This document shows, piece after piece, positions 38,201-40,533 of a stretch of 40,533 nucleotides of DNA. Position 1 is the first letter of the stretch. Each line of letters opens with the position of its first letter. Position numbers and translations under genes: made by a program. The notes beneath the pieces are model-generated. The model had not been told where the DNA came from and did no database searches. It saw nothing but the letters and a program-made list of their open reading frames with translations. Origin of the DNA: a virus. The DNA lies in IMG/VR virus record IMGVR_UViG_3300030419_003062, positions 1-40,533 of that record, one strand, 5' to 3'.

Positions 38201-39673
38201 GTTGGTATGAGATCTTTATATAAAAACACAACTGGTTGTTATAATACTGCTAGTGGTAATTGTTCTTTATATGCTAACACAACAGCAAGCTTTAATACTG
38301 CAAGTGGTTATGCTTCTTTAAAAGCTAACACAACTGGTTGTATGAATAATGCATTTGGTGCAGAGTCTCTAAAAGCCAACACAACCGGTTGCAGAAATGT
38401 TGCGGTTGGTTCGATTTCATTATACAAAAATACAACAGGTTGTCATAATACTGCAGTTGGTTTTCAAGCTTCAAAAGAAAATACAACTGGTAAAGCAAAT
38501 GTTAGTTTGGGTTATGTTGCCATGTATACTAATACAACTGGTTGTCGTAATACAGCTGTAGGTGCATATAATATGTATTACAATTCAACTGGTTGTCGTA
38601 ACACTGCTAGTGGTTATAACGCAATGAATGCTAATACAACTGGTTGTTATAATACTGCTATTGGTGATAATGTTCTGTATGCTAACACAACTGGTTGTGA
38701 TAATACTGGTGTTGGTAGAGATGCCTTAGATGCTAATACTGAAGGTAAGTATAATACTGCAGTTGGTGGTTCAGCATTAGGAGCTAATACAACAGCCTGT
38801 CAAGGTGTTGCAGTTGGTTTTGAGTCATTATGTAGCAATACAACAGCTAATAATAATGTTGCAGTTGGTTTTAGAGCTTTAAAAGCTACTACAACAGGTA
38901 CTAATAACACTGGTATAGGTAATGGACCATTACATGATAACACAACAGGTGCTTATAATACTGCAGTAGGTTCAGCAGCCTTAGATACTAACACAACTGG
39001 TTGTAATAATACTGCAGTTGGTTATGGTGCATTAGATGCTAGTACTACAGGTAAACATAACACAGCACTTGGTGCATGTGCTTTACTATCTAACACAACT
39101 GGTTGTCGTAATATTGGTTTAGGTGAGTCGTCGCTGAATACAAATACAGATGGTTGTCATAATATTGGTATTGGATATGATGTTGAGTTAAGTTCCGCAA
39201 GTGCTGTTAATCAAATCGTAATTGGTTATGGTGGTGTTGGATTAGGAGATAATCAAACAGTTATTGGTAATAGCAGTACAACTAACACTACAATATTTGG
39301 TACAATATCAGCTCCAGATGGTACATTTGGTGCTATTATGGAAAATAACTTAGCATCACCTGATGTAGCTACAGAGCCAGAAGGAACAGTTTTAATTTGG
39401 GAAGATGGAGTCGCGATTCCATCATATAAGGAATATGATAATAGAGTATTAGGTGTTGTTAAAGAAGATAGTGATAAACCTATAGTACTTGGCGCAGAAC
39501 CAGTGTTAATTACAGGGATTATATCAGAAGGAGACTTTATTGTGACATCTGACAAGAAAGGACATGGAAAGAAAGGATTAAGTAACAATATGTTTGGAAA
39601 AGTGATTGGACAAGCATTAGAAAACGGAGACGGTGATAGCTATACGATACGAGCTATGATTCGGAAATTATAG
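23279..39673 (+). CDS. Giant repeat-built tail fibre protein (5464 aa)
   Basis: One uninterrupted frame of 16.4 kb. Residues 1-~1655 are fibre-shaft modules: repeated GSVGIGTTxPNEALTVSGNI followed by SASGxVYADAFNSKTGG units, mixed with cysteine-rich 10-12-residue repeats of the type GTTxVCTPxV. Residues ~1659-4241 hold about 152 copies of a 17-residue rung, consensus NTTGxxNTAxGxxALxx. A linker (~4242-4335, with GQVLTTDGAGGVSWTT) separates a second block of about 57 rungs (~4336-5305). The last ~160 residues form a non-repeated tip ending FGKVIGQALENGDGDSYTIR and then AMIRKL, like the C-termini of other marine phage fibres. The rung resembles the left-handed beta-roll of YadA-type adhesin heads, so a long trimeric fibre is likely. 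No peptidase S74 chaperone is obvious. Role: host recognition, inferred. Confidence 0.85.
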   Translation: MVNKDFIVKKGLVVGGSSANGSISAGTATFQTSLSTASLSTTSITTTSDNGFTVCSNGSVGIGTTVPTEALTVSGNISASGTVCADAFNSVTGGESISFNDPVLVVANLSAQEVFGSTCVCTPLVRGTSCVTSPILEGTTCVDSPFIKGSECVCSEVLHGTVCVNTPLVKGSTCVDTPVVWGSTKVCSPSVCGTTSVLSPLLSGTSMCAVSGYFTGTGAVLVPVGTTAQRPTAQDGLLRLNTTTNSFEGYQNSNWQGLGGVIDVDQDTYVSTEKTSDDDTLFFYTSGAERMRILSGGSVGIGTSAPNEALTISGNLSASGDIILSEDQRIYFETDKTTWIETDSVDRLRFVAGGQQMLLLDQDDNRVNIGYGSKLGVGLGNHTAPNEALTVSGNISADGIVYADAFNSKTGGSEITFNDNVTLSANLTGTTLCASTSLLSPLVCGTTKVCTPLVDTTCTTTAVLSSSSVCGTGTSLICGGAICSTASVTTPLLSATNVCGYSSVCGAIVNGSTCVTTPLLSSTNITTSGTLSADKVYAADGFYHSDNQNNSYLKFPTGDKVQINAGGVNFLYAWQKDADVNKLIFNDDNTDTDIVFRSANGSNNKLLYLDASADAIGIKTGTPNEALTVSGNISASGIVYADAFNSKTGGSAIEFNDPVTLSGSLTGVTVCGTTSLLSPLVCGTTKVCTPTVHGTTLVCGATVCGSTAVHSPLVCGTTSVNTPILNGSSCAVAPLLSATNVCGYSSVCGAIVNGSTCVTTPHLSATSLCVGTLSGDGSALTNIATTLSAAGDSGTGSICLKTQSFTIAGTSNEIETSASSQTVTIGLPSAVSVTTSLSSPIIGGSTCVDSPLVKGTTCVTSPLVCGTTSVNTPILNGSSCAVAPLLSATNVYTGGSVGVGTTTPNEALTVSGNVSATGTVYADAFNSKTGGTAINFNDDITLAGDITGTTGNFTTSLSAAALSGAAGAGVTTGATISLAGDLGGSVNLDTLDGTKTLTATIQANSVALATDTTGNYVQSLALNTTTPSLTGSSLAAAEGNTITGLGLSATGVTAGSYGSTTAIPVVTVLEDGRLSSISTSTISTTLSAAGDSGTGTVGLGSQSLTIAGTSNEIETSASGQTVTVGLPSAVSVTTSLSSPALSGTNVCGSTSLLSPLVCGTTKVCTPTVHGTTLVCGATVCGSTAVHSPLVCGTTKVCTPTVHGTTLVCGATVCASSNLYTNGKVGICNTNPNHALSVTGNLSATGDAFIDGDLTVCGEVEYTNSTVTSTTTAFEDNFLLQSTDSGSSGAPDITLYRNSSTPANDDDLGNILFRGRNDNSQDVEYAQILTDIVDVADGSEDAKIRFLTMKAGTLTDTLAMDRGLVGIGTTSPNVNFHVETSVADVLSKFINTDTTNGHGLLIKAGGSASDKYIATFRDAANNTRLHLLADGSVGVGTTAPNEKLTVSGSLSASTSVLSPLVCGTTKVCTPTVHGTTLVCGATVCGSTVMVAPSACVTTLSATNVYTAGSVGIGTATPGATLHVRSAAELNATFESSDSGSRILVKDDDTNTYINAADNVASIGQNVGLNTSNLNILSNGSVGLGTINPNEKLTVSGNISASGIVYADAFNSVTGGTAIDFNDNIDLAGNLTLSGHVSANGGYCSDSVYSTKFGTNALCSQTGGLQNSAFGHQALEATNSGKYNAAVGYKTLSCNTTGCHNTGVGMNSLRANTTAKYNTAVGSYSLTANTTGERNVAVGYTTLKCNTTGAKNTALGNKALCLNTTGYENTASGYKAMCLSTTGIRNTASGSYALAYTSTGSCNSGFGAYSLKTNTTGNFNTASGYRALFSNTTSSYNVAVGGCALYTQTTGCRNVGVGYWALRYNTTGCHNTASGNYSLHSNTTGCENVSTGYKSLKSNTTGNRNTASGYLALCSNTTGANNTASSYAALKFNTTGCLNVATGYQALINNTTASSNTAFGACTLYANTTGAKNVGVGFRALKSNTTGSFNIATGVDAMYNNTTGSNNTASGYYALGNNTTASNNTAVGHIALAKSTTGACNAAFGRSSMYCNTTGALNTASGAYSLKSNTTGNCNAAFGSYSLYTNTTGTDNIAVGRSALGSNTAGCLNVAVGKQALNQNTTASCNTAIGACSLYANTTGANNTGVGYKALVANTCGNKNAAFGDYALCKNTTGGCNVAMGCVSLLSNTTGNYNSAIGIGALQNNTTAAQNTAMGYRSLYSNTTGACNTAVGPQSLYSNTTANNNTAVGACTLYANTTGAKNVGVGFRALKANTTGSWNTASGVYALDSNTTGNLNTAFGYCSTGSNTTGWGNAGFGAKALMCNATGCKNTASGYGALCLNTHNANTAYGYLAMRENTSGTYNTGVGIEAVNKNTTAHYTTGFGAWALKSNTTGAQNTASGYGSLRDNTTASKNSAFGYQSIQLNTTGHTNTGIGNIALKNNTTGNYNTAVGMGALTFNTTGAMNTASGRYALRTNTTGACNTTHGSHSLYSNTTGCLNTASGAYALRANTTASYNTAYGACTLYANTTGANNTAVGFRALVANTCGNKNAAFGNCALCSNTTGSNNVAMGCVALLSNSTGSYNSAVGVASLEANTTGACNTASGYRALYVNTTGTRNTAFGTLSLLSNTTASYNTVVGACALYANTTGPANTAHGYKALLSNTTGGCNTSSGYQSLRNNTTGSLNTASGACALYTNTTGGWNTATGSNALKSNTTGTNNTASGYEALRNNTTGCLNTATGNKSLLSNTTGCSNTATGNKALCTNTTGCDNTATGAAVLKLNTTGCRNTGSGYAALRSNTTGCSNIASGYTALYTNTTGYYNNAYGHASLYYNSTGNSNSGMGNHSLFKNTTGCLNVAIGRDALYENTTANENTAVGACSLYANTTGTKVTAVGFKALAANTCGNNNTAVGHIALNKNTTGSNNTAVGRYSLEANTTGIQNTASGTYSNGYNTTGDKNTSLGYAALMKNTTADSNTALGHTALYENLTGQYNTASGFEALKKNTTGNNNTATGVLALCSNTTGSENTAAGQRALLTNTTGAENVAIGSSALRLNTTGDCNVGVGFESLKNTTTANKNTAVGACSLYANTTGTDNTASGAYSLQANTSGCRNTASGNEALKNNTTGCENVAVGYSGLRLSTTGCFNTAIGSQALDKSTTGCYNNAGGYKGLFCNTTGHRNTATGAFAIYANTTGYYNSGTGYAALYGNTTGTLNTASGYQALRSNTTAAYNTAVGACSLYANTTGDSNTGVGFRALKANTCGSWNTASGMYALGSNTTGGKNTAVGYRALCSNTTADYNTGIGWRALLANTTGARNTATGMYALHSNTTGACNTASGSYSLYANTTASSNTAHGYYALKSNTTGSENTAVGKASLCANTTGGSNTAIGVEALQKNTTGSNNVALGKLALNYNTTAGSNVATGYQTLRVNTTGASNTATGHAVLCSNTTGTLNTASGFESLRANTTASYNTAYGACTLFANTTGASNTGVGFKALVTNTTGDDNTASGKYALQLNTTGNKNTAVGNCALQNNTTGVRNTAFGRGALLTSTTSSYNTGIGQNANYYQTTGSQNTSIGSHAAFKTTTGYNNVASGFVALCANTTGFANTAIGKSAIQNNTTGCFNTAVGTCALRDNTTACKNVAVGACALFSNTTANSNVAIGYSSLCCTTTGDKNTATGVWSMWKNSTGNNNTASGYYALAQNTTGCRNIAIGACSLFSNSTANYNTAVGVCSLYANTTGARNVAVGSFALQDNTSGCYNAAFGYNTLGNNTTGGCNTASGYKALETNTTGSRNTGLGFCALAANTTANNNTAVGEAALKANTTGSYNTGIGRNSLTSTTTGTCNTGLGYGSLNANTTGCMNNAIGVNAMECNTTGCRNVALGNNALYANTTGLYNTATGTCSLYANTQGHNNIGTGFMSLLNNTTGCYNSALGSYVLCGNTTGCYNTATGYQALFTNTTASHNTAVGTCSLFANTTGQQNTASGYSALKANTTGSKNTAFGACTLYANTTGATNTASGYAALCANTCGDNNTAVGAYSLRANTTASGNTAVGREALRSATSGGQNTGIGLQAGYSITTGYQNTAIGETALYATTTGQRNTASGYRALFNNTTGSGSVALGACALCGTTTAGNNIAIGRGAMRSNTTGSINSASGYKSLYANTTGTHNAVHGYEAMCKNTTGGYNTAIGTCALFANITGDSNTGVGYRALKANTTGCCNTAIGLCAGFVNTTGHCNVYIGRGANPNASGLNNTVVIGVGAQATATNDFILGNSSHVLDIPSAKLKIGGSAGSNGQVLTTDGAGGVSWTTTDFTGTGTVTLSACQNTSAGTAAGSSLNTSGGSIACQNTAYGFNALKLTTSGCYNNAFGACALDSNTSGCNNTAVGASALQANTTGCFNDAFGHGSLLSNSTGKYNTGIGSYAVLANTDGCSNAGVGYAALYCNTTGDANTAVGEGAMYKNTTGCYGVGVGHGALSCNTTGAENVAVGRRSLYLNTTGHSNTATGSCALYDNTTGCFNQAFGKRALTNNTTGCHNVAIGTDALFGNTTGSWNTASGYYALGVGAAGCENTAMGFKSGMGVNGGKYNSAFGFCSLQATGTKCLNTAIGHKSMAALTTGCNNTGLGYGSLCAATTACDNTATGYGALGALTTGSSNVASGYSSGNAITTGVRNTAMGHASLNKNTTGHDNVAIGRQAMGCNTTAAYNTVVGACAMFCNTTTGDASVAIGFKALHTNSTGKCNTAVGFCASYSNTTGCYNTASGYAAMKSNTTGKYSDAYGSFSLTASVTGTENSAFGYASLKCNTCGSYNAAHGTSSLYSNTTGCYNTAVGHSAVLLNTTGCYNTGLGHHALYTNTSGNHNTAIGMYANNNNTTGSFNVGVGNYALQLTTTASYNVAMGYGAVLNNTTGANNTGIGHNALVANTTASNNTAVGMKALCTATTGGSNVAVGGNALRALTTGNSNTALGTMSGYYFTTGCENTSVGMRSLYKNTTGCYNTASGNCSLYANTTASFNTASGYASLKANTTGCMNNAFGAESLKANTTGCRNVAVGSISLYKNTTGCHNTAVGFQASKENTTGKANVSLGYVAMYTNTTGCRNTAVGAYNMYYNSTGCRNTASGYNAMNANTTGCYNTAIGDNVLYANTTGCDNTGVGRDALDANTEGKYNTAVGGSALGANTTACQGVAVGFESLCSNTTANNNVAVGFRALKATTTGTNNTGIGNGPLHDNTTGAYNTAVGSAALDTNTTGCNNTAVGYGALDASTTGKHNTALGACALLSNTTGCRNIGLGESSLNTNTDGCHNIGIGYDVELSSASAVNQIVIGYGGVGLGDNQTVIGNSSTTNTTIFGTISAPDGTFGAIMENNLASPDVATEPEGTVLIWEDGVAIPSYKEYDNRVLGVVKEDSDKPIVLGAEPVLITGIISEGDFIVTSDKKGHGKKGLSNNMFGKVIGQALENGDGDSYTIRAMIRKL
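23440..28152 (+). repeat. Shaft modules of the giant fibre: VGIGTT/ADAFNS units and Cys-rich short repeats
   Basis: Units reading 'GSVGIGTT.PNEALTVSGNISASG' recur near 23450, 24170, 25125 (partial), 25965, 27565, 27795 (divergent) and 28010. Five carry the extension 'ADAFNS.TGG...FND' (23530, 24480, 25195, 26040, 28090). Between them are 10-12-residue repeats such as SPLVCGTTKVCTPTVHGTTL, near-identical in DNA at about 25310-25440, 26740-26860, 26845-26920 and 27645-27735. Confidence 0.85.
28253..36001 (+). repeat. Block 1 of 51-bp (17-residue) fibre repeats, about 152 copies
   Basis: Period 51 bp, consensus protein NTTGxxNTAxGxxALxx. Arithmetic from the first clear NTTG codon (28355) to the last (35951) gives 149 periods minus one codon, the missing codon being in the NTHNANTAYG rung near 30290. 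Copies differ mostly at third codon positions (aacacaacaggt, aatacaacaggt and aatactacaggt variants). A marker rung 'GACxLYANTTG' recurs at spacings that are whole multiples of 51 bp. Confidence 0.9.
36284..39193 (+). repeat. Block 2 of 51-bp fibre repeats, about 57 copies
   Basis: Same 17-residue rung as block 1, starting after a non-repeated linker. The register from 36335 to 39143 is 55 periods plus one codon (extra Thr in NTTTGDAS near 37406). It uses 'NTTGCYNTAxG' rungs more often and lacks most of the 'GACxLYANTTG' marker rungs of block 1. Confidence 0.9.
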
Positions 39674-39714
39674 GTATGAGATCTGAGAAAAAAATTTTTT
39701 CGGAAAACTCGGTC

Positions 39715-39736
39715 AAATTCCTATAAGGGGTTTTTT
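39715..39736 (+). terminator. Weak terminator after the giant fibre gene
   Basis: AAATTCC-TATAA-GGGGTTT stem (7 bp including two G-T pairs) running into six T. It lies 40 nt after the fibre stop and just before the next late promoter. Confidence 0.45.
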
Positions 39737-39740
39737 GTAA

Positions 39741-39748
39741 ATTAAATA
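39741..39748 (+). promoter_or_regulatory. T4-type late promoter for the second fibre gene
   Basis: ATTAAATA, 11 nt before the ATG at 39760; predicted leader about 6 nt. Confidence 0.5.
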
Positions 39749-39759
39749 ATTAAAATAGA

Positions 39760-40533
39760 ATGGCTAATAAATTAACAGTTTGTGGAGATCTTAGTGCTAG
39801 TGGCACTATTTACGGTACACTAGATCAAGTAGCATCAGGTAGTGTAAACACTGGTACAGGTACTGCTAATACATGGGCAGGATGTTGTGCTGCGAAAGGT
39901 ATACAGGCAGGCGCCACGTATAACACAGCTTTCGGTTATCACGCTCTCTCTGGCTTAACTACTGGTGATTGGAATACAGCAGTAGGTGCACTAAGTTTAT
40001 GTTCTAACACAACAGGTCAGTATAATATCGCTGTCGGTTTTTGTTCTTTAAAGAACAACACAACAGGTAGTAAGAATACTGCTTTCGGGACCTACGGTCT
40101 TACCAGTAACACAACAGGTGAGAATAATACTGCTGTAGGAATTGATTCATTATTTAATAACACAACTGGTTGTTTAAATGTCGCAGTTGGTTTTAACGCT
40201 GGTAGAAAAACTACAACAGGTAAAAGAAACACATATGTAGGAGATTCTGCAGGGTGTTGTAATACAACTTCTAGTTATAATACTGGTGTAGGTAGATTGG
40301 CTCTGTGTGGTGCAACTGGAGGTCAAAACACTGCAATTGGTAATAGAGCGTTGCAGTGTACAACAGGTATTCAGAATACTGCATTAGGTGGTGCAACTTT
40401 AAGATCTAATACATCAGGAGCATGTAATACTGCTAGTGGCTACGCTTCAATGTACAAAAATACAAGTGGTCACTTTAATACAGCGAGTGGTTATAAATCG
40501 CTGTATTGTAATACTACATGCTCACACAATACA
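39760..40533 (+). CDS. Second fibre gene with the same 17-residue repeat (3' truncated by window)
   Basis: Open from ATG at 39760 to the window end (258 codons). It starts MANKLTVCGDLSASGTIYGT, a shortened form of the 'LTVSGNLSASG' shaft module, and from about 39900 enters the same NTTGxxNTAxGxxALxx rungs as the giant fibre (for example LCSNTTGQYNIAVGFCSLKN), with frequent cysteines. The N-terminus is much shorter than that of the giant fibre: it lacks the Cys-rich GTTxVCTP region. It is a paralogue, possibly a second fibre or a partner that trimerises or stacks with the first. Total length and tip lie outside the window. Confidence 0.85.
   Translation, partial: MANKLTVCGDLSASGTIYGTLDQVASGSVNTGTGTANTWAGCCAAKGIQAGATYNTAFGYHALSGLTTGDWNTAVGALSLCSNTTGQYNIAVGFCSLKNNTTGSKNTAFGTYGLTSNTTGENNTAVGIDSLFNNTTGCLNVAVGFNAGRKTTTGKRNTYVGDSAGCCNTTSSYNTGVGRLALCGATGGQNTAIGNRALQCTTGIQNTALGGATLRSNTSGACNTASGYASMYKNTSGHFNTASGYKSLYCNTTCSHNT

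Noticed and set aside
28253-39193. Regular 51-bp repeats as a possible CRISPR array
   Set aside because: The repeats are contiguous, coding and in one frame, without unique spacers.
23611-39588. Many open frames on the minus strand and other plus frames inside the giant fibre gene
   Set aside because: They mirror the repeats (for example VVPHTNGE patterns), lack promoters or ribosome sites, and exist because the 51-bp unit has no stops in several frames.
1-40533. tRNA genes, integrase, transposase or attachment sites
   Set aside because: No cloverleaf-like segment, recombinase motif or direct repeat of attachment type was seen on reading both strands.

Overview
The window is a 40.5-kb piece of a strictly lytic-type, AT-rich, T4-superfamily (myovirus) phage genome, most like the marine T4-like phages that infect cyanobacteria or other pelagic bacteria. 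The evidence is a gp5-type baseplate spike protein, class Ia ribonucleotide reductase (nrdA/nrdB), a phage Hsp20, T4-type late promoters (TATAAATA and close variants) and very large fibre genes. No photosynthesis gene, tRNA, integrase, IS element or CRISPR array is visible, so the host cannot be fixed from this window.

Layout. 1-2279: 3' part of a baseplate central-spike protein. 2288-5307: a mini kinase-like protein, then two minus-strand islands (Hsp20 plus a 78-aa protein; a xanthine/guanine-type phosphoribosyltransferase plus a 58-aa protein) either side of a plus-strand fibre-like protein. 5378-9097: a 1239-aa structural protein with propeller-like repeats and a glycine-rich C-terminus resembling phage adhesin tips. 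9139-11974: a Clp-type AAA+ unfoldase and two small genes, closed by a strong terminator. 12045-15847: a membrane protein and nrdA-nrdB. 15837-17763: a lysis-flavoured block with an MscS-like membrane protein, a holin-like protein, a GIY-YIG (T5orf172-type) nuclease and a GH24 lysozyme with LysM. 17782-21595: a tightly overlapping operon of five genes including a Pol-beta-type nucleotidyltransferase, a possible PD-(D/E)XK nuclease and a protein with a ligase-like KxDG motif. 21633-23232: two paralogous glycosyltransferase-like proteins and a small protein. 23279-39673: one 5464-aa fibre gene. 39760 to the end: the start of a second fibre gene made of the same 17-residue repeat.

How it works together. 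Most transcription units start with a T4-like late promoter octamer only 5-8 nt before the start codon, which on T4 geometry would give nearly leaderless late mRNAs. The structural genes build the baseplate spike and host-contact fibres, and nrdA/nrdB supply deoxynucleotides. Three enzymes (lysozyme, nuclease-like and ligase-like) begin with short sequences resembling the T4 capsid-targeting/prohead-protease signal, so part of the 16.9-21.6 kb cluster may be cargo packaged in the head and ejected with the DNA. The most unusual object is the giant fibre: about 209 copies of a 17-residue NTTGxxNTAxGxxALxx rung in two blocks, rich in cysteine, with higher-order duplications.
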